This document shows, piece by piece, positions 1 to 6,186 of a stretch of DNA of 6,585 bases; position 1 is the stretch's first letter, and each line of letters begins with the position of its first letter. The notes beneath the pieces were generated by a model that saw only the letters and a program-made list of their open reading frames with translations, ran no database searches and was not told the origin of the DNA. Both the position numbers and the translations under genes were made by a program. The stretch is from positions 1 through 6,585 of the forward strand of contig WLFI01000039.1 in NCBI GenBank assembly GCA_009703845.1, given 5' to 3'. Source of the stretch: Actinomycetota bacterium (GTDB lineage Bacteria; Actinomycetota; Actinomycetes; Actinomycetales; Microbacteriaceae).

Positions 1-173
1 CATTCTTTCAACTAAAGGTTGAAGGTTTGAACTTGGATGCTTCGGGCTGGACTGACGACGAACGTCGCGATGTTCTTGAGTTCCGCTGGTGGAAACCGGA
101 GGAGTTGATGCTCACGAGCGATCTGGTTGGACCACACGGCCTGGCGGAGTTCTTGAGCCAGAACCCCTTCTAG
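1..173 (+). CDS. Probable NUDIX hydrolase, C-terminal fragment (5' end outside window)
   Basis: An open frame enters from the left edge (first full codon at 3) and stops with TAG at 171-173, giving 56 visible residues. They contain the stretch ERRDVLEFRWWKPEEL (codons 60-107), which resembles the segment after the NUDIX box in many NUDIX hydrolases, where E-x-R...V...RWW...EL is common. The tail ends LAEFLSQNPF. NUDIX enzymes cleave nucleoside diphosphates linked to another moiety. The catalytic box GX5EX7REUXEEXGU would lie upstream and is not visible, so substrate and activity cannot be judged. The gene converges on trpD. The family call is pattern-based and moderate; that the frame is coding is fairly safe. 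Confidence 0.6.
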   Translation, partial: FFQLKVEGLNLDASGWTDDERRDVLEFRWWKPEELMLTSDLVGPHGLAEFLSQNPF

Positions 174-261
174 CTAACCCGATAAATAACGCCGATAATG
201 AACATTATGTCAACTAACATTTATCTGGCCACTACCCCCAACCTGAGGTTTGTAGCACTTA
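174..261. other. Convergent intergenic gap with nested short inverted repeats
   Basis: These 88 bases separate the stop of the NUDIX-like gene from the stop of trpD. GATAAAT at 181-187 is mirrored by ATTTATC at 219-225, and inside that interval ATAATG (195-200) is mirrored by CATTAT (203-208) across two bases. A further short palindrome, AACCT-G-AGGTT, lies at 240-250. None is a GC-rich stem followed by a T-run, so no convincing intrinsic terminator is seen. On the minus strand TTGACA (213-208) resembles a -35 box, but the -10 candidates downstream (TTATTT or TATTTA) are poor. I call no gene here. Confidence 0.4.
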
Positions 262-1329
262 CTAAGCCTGTGTGGCAGTAATCCAGGCCGATAGCTTCTG
301 CGCAGGTGCTCCAGCTGCGATAGCAGCGTCTACCTGAGCCAACGCAGCCGAGAAACGCTCGTGAATGTCTAAACCTGTTTGCGTGGCATCCTTTGCCAAA
401 CGGTAAGCCACAATACCGCCGGCTGCGTTCAGTCTGACTATGTCGCGCGCTGGCTGCAGCGCAGCATCCCAGTTGTCTGCGCCAAGCACGATGCGAGCAA
501 CCTTGGCATTGTGCTGGGCGTCGCCACCGGCCAAATCGGCCGAATTTGCCTTAGCAAGCCCCAAATTGGTCGGATCGAGCACGAATTCGCGCACCTCTCC
601 CCCAGAAACCTGCCAAATTTCACTAATTCCCTTCGTGGTGAGCTCGTCGAGGCCGTCAGAACCGCGAAAAACCAGAGCAGAACGCCCTCTGGCGGCAACC
701 TCGGCAGCCATTAGCGGTGCAACTGCGCGATTTGCCACGCCAAGTGAAGTTGCGATCGGCTGAGCGGGGTTGGCTAGCGGCCCCAGGAAGTTGAAAGTGG
801 TCGGAACCCCGAGGGCTTTACGAACCGGCGCCACGTGACGCATCGCCGGGTGAAAAACGGGTGCGAAGAAGAAAGTTAGGCCGATTTCGCGAAAGACATC
901 GGCAACGCGCTCTGGCGAGAGGTCTAGGCGAATACCCAGCACTTCTAACATTTCGCTCGAACCGGTTTTGCCAGACGCCGACCGCGAACCATGCTTCATC
1001 ACTGGCACGCCTGCAGCAGAGCAAAGCACCGCGGACATGCTCGATACGTTCACAGTTCCGGCAAGGTCTCCCCCGGTTCCAACAATATCGACAGCGTCAT
1101 TGCCGGTGTTTAGCAGCACCGAGTGCTCAAGCATTACGTCGACGAGCCCCGCCAACTCGTCAACCGACTCACCCTTCGAACGAAGAGCCATCATGAACGC
1201 ACCGATCTGAGCTTCGGCGGCGTCACCCGACATAATCTCGGTCATTGCCCAAGCCGCCTCTGCCCTATCCAGGTCAGATTTAGCCAGCAATTTGCCAAGG
1301 ATGCTTGGCCAGTTGAGCGCATGAGTCAT
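262..1329 (-). CDS. trpD: Anthranilate phosphoribosyltransferase TrpD
   Basis: TrpD joins anthranilate to PRPP, giving phosphoribosyl-anthranilate in cytoplasmic tryptophan synthesis. From the ATG at 1329 the protein has 355 residues, a normal length for the family. Visible motifs are the PRPP/diphosphate loop GTGGD (84-88) with NVSS (94-97), KHGSR (112-116), HPAMRHVAPVR (160-170, holding the His and Arg that face anthranilate), FNFLGPLANP (179-188) and the metal-site segment DGLDEL (225-230). The frame stays open to 1431, but that would add 34 atypical residues and run into ctaE, so I chose 1329. A TAAACT box lies 7 bases before that ATG and no Shine-Dalgarno is seen, suggesting a leaderless message. 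Oddity: the usual KHGNR asparagine is serine. It is divergent from ctaE, as in M. tuberculosis. Other trp genes are not in the window. Confidence 0.95.
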   Translation of the reverse strand: MTHALNWPSILGKLLAKSDLDRAEAAWAMTEIMSGDAAEAQIGAFMMALRSKGESVDELAGLVDVMLEHSVLLNTGNDAVDIVGTGGDLAGTVNVSSMSAVLCSAAGVPVMKHGSRSASGKTGSSEMLEVLGIRLDLSPERVADVFREIGLTFFFAPVFHPAMRHVAPVRKALGVPTTFNFLGPLANPAQPIATSLGVANRAVAPLMAAEVAARGRSALVFRGSDGLDELTTKGISEIWQVSGGEVREFVLDPTNLGLAKANSADLAGGDAQHNAKVARIVLGADNWDAALQPARDIVRLNAAGGIVAYRLAKDATQTGLDIHERFSAALAQVDAAIAAGAPAQKLSAWITATQA

Positions 1330-1336
1330 GCGCCCA

Positions 1337-1342
1337 AGTTTA
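1337..1342 (-). promoter_or_regulatory. Putative -10 box of trpD (leaderless)
   Basis: On the minus strand TAAACT ends 7 bases before the chosen trpD ATG (A at 1329), so transcription would begin at or next to the start codon. No good TTGACA-like -35 lies about 17 bases upstream and no Shine-Dalgarno precedes the ATG. Leaderless genes are common in Actinobacteria. This is inferred from spacing alone. Confidence 0.45.
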
Positions 1343-1390
1343 TCGGGCAATTTCCGCGTGTTTAGCCCCCAAAATGGCAATCTGGCAGCC

Positions 1391-1423
1391 GTCGAAGGGT
1401 TAGACTTGACCCATGTCTTCGAC
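1391..1423. repeat. Inverted repeat spanning the ctaE promoter and start codon
   Basis: GTCGAAG at 1391-1397 is the exact reverse complement of CTTCGAC at 1417-1423. Inside it, GGGT (1397-1400) can pair with ACCC (1409-1412). The dyad encloses the putative -10 box and the ctaE ATG. It could be an operator for a regulator of respiratory genes or, in a longer transcript, a structure hiding the start codon. It could also be chance: a 7-bp repeat with a 19-base gap is not rare. Confidence 0.3.
1401..1406 (+). promoter_or_regulatory. Putative -10 box of the ctaE-qcr operon (leaderless)
   Basis: TAGACT is followed by six bases and then the ctaE ATG at 1413, the spacing expected if the transcript starts on the A of ATG. 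The only purine run upstream, AAGGG at 1395-1399, is 13 bases from the ATG, too far for a normal ribosome site. No clear -35 is visible. It lies within an imperfect dyad (1391-1423). Confidence 0.45.
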
Positions 1424-2039
1424 CGTTGCAACGGCTAAAACAAGCCCAGTTATCAACCGCCCAAGCCCAACTTCGGTGGGCACAATCGTTTGGCTAGGCA
1501 GCGAGGTGATGTTCTTCGCAGGTCTGTTTGCGATGTACTTCAGCCTCCGAGCCAACTCCCCAGCCATTTGGGAGGCCGACACACAACTTTTGAACGTTCC
1601 GTTCGCCACTGTTAACACCATCATTCTGGTTCTCTCTTCATTCACAGCTCAGTTCGGTGTCTTCGCCGCAGAGCGCATGCAGCCTCGTGCCACCGGCCTC
1701 TCCCCTGTCAAGTGGGGCCTTGTCGAGTGGTTCATGATTTCTTACGTGATGGGTGCAATCTTCGTTGCCGGTCAGGTGTGGGAGTACGCCACACTGGTCG
1801 CTGAGGGAATCTCGCTCAGTTCAAATGCATACGGCAGCGCCTTCTACATCACCACCGGTTTCCACGCATTGCACGTGACCGGCGGTTTGATCGCATTCTT
1901 GTTGGTTATCGGCAAGACCTTCGCTGCCAAGAAGTTCGGGCACTACGAAGCCACCAGCGCGATCGTGGTTTCTTACTACTGGCACTTTGTAGACGTGGTC
2001 TGGATCGGCCTTTTCCTAATCATCTACGTATTGAAATAA
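1413..2039 (+). CDS. ctaE: Cytochrome c oxidase subunit III (CtaE)
   Basis: Subunit III of the aa3-type terminal oxidase, an integral membrane protein without redox centres that packs against CtaD and supports stable turnover and proton uptake. The 208 residues show the five-helix form usual in Actinobacteria: helix 1 around 24-44 ([14 protein letters not shown]), helix 2 around 63-86 ([15 protein letters not shown]), helix 3 around 104-128, helix 4 around 141-166 ([15 protein letters not shown]) and helix 5 around 185-206 ([14 protein letters not shown]). The HALHVTGG and YWHFVDVVW signatures are diagnostic of the family. The start at 1413 gives a usual N-terminus and lies six bases after a TAnnnT box with no Shine-Dalgarno. 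It heads the operon: qcrC follows after 19 bases, tying oxidase and reductase production together. Confidence 0.97.
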   Translation: MSSTVATAKTSPVINRPSPTSVGTIVWLGSEVMFFAGLFAMYFSLRANSPAIWEADTQLLNVPFATVNTIILVLSSFTAQFGVFAAERMQPRATGLSPVKWGLVEWFMISYVMGAIFVAGQVWEYATLVAEGISLSSNAYGSAFYITTGFHALHVTGGLIAFLLVIGKTFAAKKFGHYEATSAIVVSYYWHFVDVVWIGLFLIIYVLK

Positions 2040-2058
2040 AGATTTGCGAAAGACAAAA

Positions 2059-2862
2059 ATGACGAAGCAAAAAATGAACAACGCACGTCGCAACCCACTT
2101 GCCGCGATCCTGGTAATTCTTGCTGGGCTGCTGGTTAGCGGTGGCGGATACGCAGTTGCAAGCAACGCGGTTACTTCTAGCACGGCAAGCGAAGTCAGCC
2201 AAGAAACAGTGGATGCTGGCAAGAAGCTATTCTTGGCAAACTGCGCCTCGTGCCACGGTTCGAACGCCGAGGGCGGCAACATGGGCCCTAGCTTGATCGG
2301 CGTTGGAGCCGCATCAGTTGACTTTCAGGTAGGCACCGGCCGCATGCCGGCTCAGGCTTCTGGCCCCCAGGTCATGAAAAAGCCCGTTCAGTTCACCGAA
2401 GAGCAAACCGCACAGTTGGCTGCATATGTTGCTTCACTTTCACCTGGACCATCAATCCCATCTGAAGAATGGGTCGGTGAGTCCGCTTTAGCGTCGGGTG
2501 ACACCAGCAAGGGTGGAGAGCTGTTCCGCATTAACTGCGCGATGTGTCACAACGCAGTTGGCGCTGGTGGTGCACTTACCGACGGTAAGTTCGCACCCCG
2601 CCTAGAAGGTGTCGAAGCCAAGCACATCTACGAGGCAATGGTTATCGGCCCACAGAACATGCCGGTATTCAATGACTCGAACCTAACCCCCGAAGACAAG
2701 CGCGACATCATCTCGTACCTCAAATACGTAGAAGCTAACCCATCTGCCGGTGGTGAAGAACTAGGTGGTCTTGGCCCAGTTGCCGAAGGACTATTTGTTT
2801 GGATCTTCGTGTTGGGTGGCATCGTAGTGATCACAATTTGGCTCGGCGCTAAGTCGAACTAG
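2059..2862 (+). CDS. qcrC: Diheme cytochrome c subunit QcrC of the bc1 complex
   Basis: QcrC carries electrons from the Rieske centre to the oxidase and replaces both cytochrome c1 and soluble cytochrome c in the actinobacterial supercomplex. Counting from ATG 2059 (267 residues), an N-terminal membrane helix at about 13-32 is followed by two outward-facing cytochrome c domains: CASCH at 62-66 with axial Met in GRMPAQ (Met96), and CAMCH at 160-164 with Met in QNMPVF (Met201). A second membrane helix lies at about 243-263 before the short tail. Both heme sites are intact. The start is uncertain. The frame opens at TTG 2044; ATG 2059 has GAAAGA at 2048-2053 as a fair ribosome site, and ATG 2074 is also possible. 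I prefer 2059. qcrA follows after 25 bases. Confidence 0.95.
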   Translation: MTKQKMNNARRNPLAAILVILAGLLVSGGGYAVASNAVTSSTASEVSQETVDAGKKLFLANCASCHGSNAEGGNMGPSLIGVGAASVDFQVGTGRMPAQASGPQVMKKPVQFTEEQTAQLAAYVASLSPGPSIPSEEWVGESALASGDTSKGGELFRINCAMCHNAVGAGGALTDGKFAPRLEGVEAKHIYEAMVIGPQNMPVFNDSNLTPEDKRDIISYLKYVEANPSAGGEELGGLGPVAEGLFVWIFVLGGIVVITIWLGAKSN

Positions 2863-2874
2863 TGCCTGAGAATC

Positions 2875-2880
2875 AAGGAG
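2875..2880 (+). promoter_or_regulatory. Strong ribosome binding site of qcrA (decides GTG start)
   Basis: AAGGAG ends seven bases before GTG 2888, the best Shine-Dalgarno in the window. It supports the non-ATG start of qcrA and contrasts with trpD, ctaE and the kinase gene, which have none. Confidence 0.8.
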
Positions 2881-2887
2881 AAATCAA

Positions 2888-3943
2888 GTGAGCGACAAGA
2901 GCAAATCTCTGGCAAAAGCCGAGGATGCTGAGCACGACTATTCGGCAGGTCTAGCGGTTATCGCACCAGACGCCGTAAAAGACCCAGGCATGGAGCCACA
3001 CCGCGTTCGCATGACCGACAAGAGCGAAGCACACGAAAAACGTGCCGCTCGCCAGGTGGCAGCACTGTTCCTCTTCTCAATCGTCAGCAGCGCATTTGCG
3101 CTTTACGCCTACTTCGCGTTCCCAATCGTGGAAGGCAGCAACGCAAGCGTTCGCGACAACACCCTACTGCTCGGATTGGGTGCTGCTTTCGGCATGCTGG
3201 CAATCGGCATTGGCGCTGTTCACTGGGCAAAGACCCTGATGCCAGACGCCGAAGTCTCAGAAGCGCGTCATCAGACCCGTGGCAGCGAAGAGACTCGTGC
3301 TCGCGCAATCGAGATCATTGACCTTGCCAACAAAGAATCTGGTTTTAGCCGTCGCAAGTTGATTCGCCGCAGCCTTTACGGTGCACTCGCGTTCTTCCCG
3401 CTGCCGGGCATCCTAGTTTTTGCTGATCTAGGCCCGAACCCGGAAGACAGCCTGAAGCACACCATGTGGAAGAAGGGCACTCGCCTAACTCGCGACCCAG
3501 ACGGCAAACCGATCAAAGCTTCAGATGTGACCATCGGTTCGGTATTCCACGTCATTCCAGAAGGACTAGCCGAGCTAGAGCACCACAAGCTCGAAGAAAA
3601 AGCCAAGGCTGCCGTACTTTTGGTTCGCGTAGACCCAACAATTTTGAAAGAATCTGCAGAACGCAAAGACTGGTCTTACGACGGAATCGTTGCGTATTCA
3701 AAGATTTGCACGCACGTTGGTTGCCCTGTTGCCCTTTACGAGCAGCAGACCCACCACCTGCTTTGCCCTTGCCACCAGTCGACCTTCGACCTAACCGATG
3801 CCTGCAAGGTAATCTTTGGCCCGGCCTCGCGCCCGCTGCCACAGTTGCCTATCGCGGTTGACGCAGAAGGCTACCTGGTTGCACAAGATGACTTCAATGA
3901 GCCTGTAGGCCCTAGCTTCTGGGAGCGTAGCGTAAATGAGTAA
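2888..3943 (+). CDS. qcrA: Rieske iron-sulfur subunit QcrA of the bc1 complex
   Basis: QcrA takes one electron from menaquinol bound to QcrB and passes it to QcrC. The 351-residue protein starts at GTG, supported by AAGGAG seven bases upstream. A charged cytoplasmic N-terminus is followed by membrane helices at about 57-78, 93-114 and 162-180, then the outward Rieske domain. Cluster motifs are CTHVGC (274-279) and CPCH (293-296): Cys274, His276, Cys293 and His296 bind 2Fe-2S, while Cys279 and Cys295 should form the disulfide. SRRKLI (154-159) directly before helix 3 fits a twin-arginine signal. In Streptomyces QcrA, Sec inserts the first two helices and Tat the third with its folded domain, and this layout matches. 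The C-terminus GPASRPLPQLPI...FWER is typical of actinobacterial QcrA. It overlaps qcrB by 8 bases. Confidence 0.97.
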   Translation: MSDKSKSLAKAEDAEHDYSAGLAVIAPDAVKDPGMEPHRVRMTDKSEAHEKRAARQVAALFLFSIVSSAFALYAYFAFPIVEGSNASVRDNTLLLGLGAAFGMLAIGIGAVHWAKTLMPDAEVSEARHQTRGSEETRARAIEIIDLANKESGFSRRKLIRRSLYGALAFFPLPGILVFADLGPNPEDSLKHTMWKKGTRLTRDPDGKPIKASDVTIGSVFHVIPEGLAELEHHKLEEKAKAAVLLVRVDPTILKESAERKDWSYDGIVAYSKICTHVGCPVALYEQQTHHLLCPCHQSTFDLTDACKVIFGPASRPLPQLPIAVDAEGYLVAQDDFNEPVGPSFWERSVNE

Positions 3944-5549
3944 TGCAACTGCAACAGCTAAGAAAAAGGGCGGCTTTCTAGCCGGAACCGCCAACTACCT
4001 AGACGAACGTGTTGGTGTAGCTGGCATTCTGAAAGAGTTCGGACGCAAGGTCTTTCCTGATCACTGGTCATTCATGCTCGGTGAAGTAGCGCTCTACTCG
4101 TTCTTGGTTCTACTTCTCTCAGGAACCTTTCTAACCTTCTGGTTTCAGCCTTCTATGGTTCCAGTCATCTACGAGGGTTCTTACGCTCCCCTAAAGGGCG
4201 CCGAAATGTCGGTTGCCTACGCCTCGACCCTAGACATCTCTTTTGAGATTCGTGGCGGATTGCTGTTCCGTCAGGTGCACCACTGGTCTGCACTGCTTTT
4301 CGTAGCTGCTGCAGGTTTGCACATGCTCCGTGTGTTCTTCACCGGCGCGTTCCGCAAGCCGCGCGAGATCAACTGGGTAGTCGGATTCGTGCTTTTCGTG
4401 CTCGGTATGGCCGGCGGCTTCACCGGTTACTCACTTCCTGATGACTTGCTCTCGGGTAACGGTCTTCGAATTATCGACGGCATGATCAAGGGAATTCCTT
4501 ACATCGGCGCCTACACCTCGTCGCTTCTGTTTGGCGGAGAGTTCCCTGGCGAGGCCATTGTGGCGCGCCTCTACAGCTTGCACATCATGATCGTGCCTGC
4601 CTTGATTCTCGTATTCGTGGCCGTGCACCTGTTCATGGTGGTCATTCACAAGCACACCCACTACGCAGGCCCTGGCAAGCGCGACGACAACGTCGTTGGC
4701 TACCCGCTCATGCCTGTATACGTTGCCAAGGCCGGTGGATTCTTCTTCATCGTGTTCGGCGTGATCATGCTGATTGCAGCTACATTCACCATCAACCCGA
4801 TTTGGGCTTATGGAGCCTATGATCCCTCCCCTGTTTCGGCTGGTACTCAGCCTGACTGGTACATCGGATGGCTCGACGGGGCTCTGCGCTTGGCACCAAC
4901 TCACTTGGAATTCATGATTGGCGACTTCACTCTGTCGATGAACATCCTGATCCCGCTAGTGGTTGGCATATTGTTCCTCGTCGTTGTGGCACTCTATCCG
5001 TTTATAGAGGCATGGGTTACCGGAGACAAGCGTGAACACCACGTTCTCGACCGACCGAGAAATACTCCAGTTCGCACCGCCGTCGGTGCCGCAGGTATCA
5101 CGTTCTACGCGGTTCTCTGGGCAGGTGCATCCACCGACTTGATTGCCACTCACTTCCAACTCTCGTTGAACCACGTTCTAACCTCGATGCAGATTCTTCT
5201 CATCGTCGGCCCGATCGCGGCCTACATCATCACCAAGCGCGCTTGCTTGGCGCTGATGCGCAAAGACCGCGAGATTGCCCTACACGGCCGCGAGACCGGT
5301 CGCGTTGTGCGCTTGCCCCACGGTGAGTACATCGAAGTTCACGAGCCGATGGACGAGTACGAGCTATACAAGCTCGTCGGTTACAAGGCTTACGAGCCGA
5401 TGTTGGCCCGCCCGAACGCCAAGGGTGTCATCACCTTGCGCTCGCGCATCCGTGCCGCTCTGTCGCGCTTCTACTTTGAAGACCGCGTGGTTCCACCAAC
5501 TAAGGGTGAAATCGAAGCAGCTCACGACCACGGTAAGGAACTGCACTAA
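3936..5549 (+). CDS. qcrB: Cytochrome b subunit QcrB of the bc1 complex
   Basis: QcrB is the membrane core that oxidises menaquinol and moves electrons between two hemes b; it is the homologue of the target of the antimycobacterial drug telacebec (Q203). The 537 residues contain about eight helices (near 48-70, 112-135, 145-165, 213-237, 263-286, 334-354, 383-402, 415-434). Likely heme ligands are His115 and His129 in helix 2 and His216 and His231 in helix 4; the latter pair is 15 apart, as in b6f-like and actinobacterial proteins rather than 14 as in mitochondria. The quinol-site motif is PDWY (306-309) instead of PEWY. A hydrophilic tail of about 100 residues follows the last helix, as usual in Actinobacteria. 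The ATG overlaps the qcrA end by 8 bases, implying coupled translation, with GGGAG at 3921-3925 as a possible ribosome site. It is last in the operon and followed by a terminator. Confidence 0.98.
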   Translation: MSNATATAKKKGGFLAGTANYLDERVGVAGILKEFGRKVFPDHWSFMLGEVALYSFLVLLLSGTFLTFWFQPSMVPVIYEGSYAPLKGAEMSVAYASTLDISFEIRGGLLFRQVHHWSALLFVAAAGLHMLRVFFTGAFRKPREINWVVGFVLFVLGMAGGFTGYSLPDDLLSGNGLRIIDGMIKGIPYIGAYTSSLLFGGEFPGEAIVARLYSLHIMIVPALILVFVAVHLFMVVIHKHTHYAGPGKRDDNVVGYPLMPVYVAKAGGFFFIVFGVIMLIAATFTINPIWAYGAYDPSPVSAGTQPDWYIGWLDGALRLAPTHLEFMIGDFTLSMNILIPLVVGILFLVVVALYPFIEAWVTGDKREHHVLDRPRNTPVRTAVGAAGITFYAVLWAGASTDLIATHFQLSLNHVLTSMQILLIVGPIAAYIITKRACLALMRKDREIALHGRETGRVVRLPHGEYIEVHEPMDEYELYKLVGYKAYEPMLARPNAKGVITLRSRIRAALSRFYFEDRVVPPTKGEIEAAHDHGKELH

Positions 5550-5556
5550 GCACCTT

Positions 5557-5598
5557 AAGAATCGGGCCAACCTCGCAAGGGATTGGCCCGATTCTTTT
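5557..5598 (+). terminator. Intrinsic terminator of the ctaE-qcrCAB operon
   Basis: AAGAATCGGGCCAA (5557-5570) pairs perfectly with TTGGCCCGATTCTT (5583-5596) across a 12-base loop, in which CCT (5571-5573) can also pair with AGG (5578-5580). The right arm ends in a TTTT run (5595-5598). It begins 7 bases after the qcrB stop, so it closes the operon and separates it from the next gene. Confidence 0.9.
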
Positions 5599-5602
5599 AC
5601 CC

Positions 5603-5608
5603 TAAACT
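5603..5608 (+). promoter_or_regulatory. Putative -10 box of the kinase-like gene
   Basis: TAAACT, identical to the box before trpD, lies just after the terminator T-run. A start point about 7 bases on would fall near 5615-5616, three or four bases before ATG 5619, giving an almost leaderless message. An overlapping TACCCT at 5598-5603 would instead place the start point on ATG 5610. No -35 or Shine-Dalgarno is seen. Weak, spacing-based inference. Confidence 0.35.
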
Positions 5609-5618
5609 CATGCTTAGT

Positions 5619-6137
5619 ATGCGAGTTTTCATCATGGGCAGCTCTGGAGCCGGCAAGACCCATCTGGCTCAAGCGCTCTCACTTCAACTGCGCTTACCTC
5701 ATCTTGAGCTGGATTCGTTGCGGCATCAGGCCAACTGGCAGCCGCTGCCAAATCATGATTTTCGAAACCGTGTTGCTGCGTTCTGTAGCGCTGATTCCTG
5801 GATAGTAGACGGCAATTACTCCCAGGTGCGAGATCTTGTTCTGTCTAGAGCAACTGATGTCATTCTGCTGGATTACCCCAAGAGAATAGTTATGAGCCGA
5901 CTTATTTGGCGATCCCTGACCAGAGTGGTGCTGAGAAAACCGCTTTGGAACGGTAACCGAGAGAGCTTGCGTTACCTACTGAGCTCTGATCCAGAACTGA
6001 ATGTTCTGCTCTGGTCTTGGTCAAACTTTGAGCGACGTAGACAAGAATTCGACGATCTAGAGTCTGCTACCTTCAACATTCGCCGGGTGAAACATCCGCA
6101 TGATATCGCTGAGCTAAAAAAGCTTATATCTAAATAA
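5619..6137 (+). CDS. Small P-loop NTPase, adenylate-kinase-like family
   Basis: A 172-residue soluble protein with a P-loop kinase fold. From ATG 5619 it begins MRVFIM, then the Walker A loop GSSGAGKT (7-14), LELDSL near 29-34, WIVDGNY (61-67), a Walker B-like strand VILLDYP (81-87) and WNGNRES (110-116). This order (P-loop, WxxDGNY, LDYP, WNGNRES) is typical of proteins annotated as AAA family ATPase, adenylate-kinase-like or topology-modulation protein; their substrate is generally not known, so I give no specific reaction. ATG 5610 would add three residues. TTG 5583 lies inside the upstream terminator and is unlikely. It sits between a strong terminator and a convergent terminator, so it is probably transcribed alone. 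It uses several AGA Arg and ATA Ile codons that are scarce in the qcr genes, suggesting low expression or a separate origin. It converges on ctaF. Confidence 0.85.
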   Translation: MRVFIMGSSGAGKTHLAQALSLQLRLPHLELDSLRHQANWQPLPNHDFRNRVAAFCSADSWIVDGNYSQVRDLVLSRATDVILLDYPKRIVMSRLIWRSLTRVVLRKPLWNGNRESLRYLLSSDPELNVLLWSWSNFERRRQEFDDLESATFNIRRVKHPHDIAELKKLISK

Positions 6138-6180
6138 AAAAGCCACCGCGCAGACTCTGCAACGGTGGCTTTCTTTATTT
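6132..6180. terminator. Bidirectional terminator between kinase-like gene and ctaF
   Basis: AAAGCCACCG (6139-6148) pairs with CGGTGGCTTT (6163-6172). Inside the loop GCAG (6150-6153) pairs with CTGC (6157-6160). Beyond one bulged base (C6173), AAATAAA (6132-6138) pairs with TTTATTT (6174-6180). The stem is flanked by an A-rich left side and T-rich right side, so it gives a U-tract in both directions, as expected between convergent genes. The left arm overlaps the stop of the kinase-like gene (TAA 6135-6137). Confidence 0.9.
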
Positions 6181-6186
6181 GATGAA

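Noticed and set aside
379..1365. Several + strand frames opposite trpD
   Set aside because: They are antisense to a gene with all TrpD motifs, overlap one another in different frames, and show no domain or ribosome site.
1330..1431. Longer trpD reading frame starting at 1431 (34 extra residues)
   Set aside because: It would overlap the start of ctaE on the other strand, the extra residues do not resemble TrpD, and ATG 1329 gives the usual family N-terminus.
1423..1434. 12-bp perfect palindrome CCGTTGCAACGG as an operator
   Set aside because: About one or two such palindromes are expected by chance in a window this size, and it lies in ctaE codons. Mentioned only as a neighbour of the dyad.
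4431..4904. 157-residue open frame on the minus strand
   Set aside because: It lies wholly within qcrB, whose conserved motifs run through this region. The antisense translation has low-complexity His/Val/Glu composition and no recognisable domain.
5275..5805. 176-residue + strand frame crossing the qcrB end and the kinase-like gene
   Set aside because: It runs across the strong terminator and overlaps two genes with clear family motifs in other frames; its sequence shows no domain.
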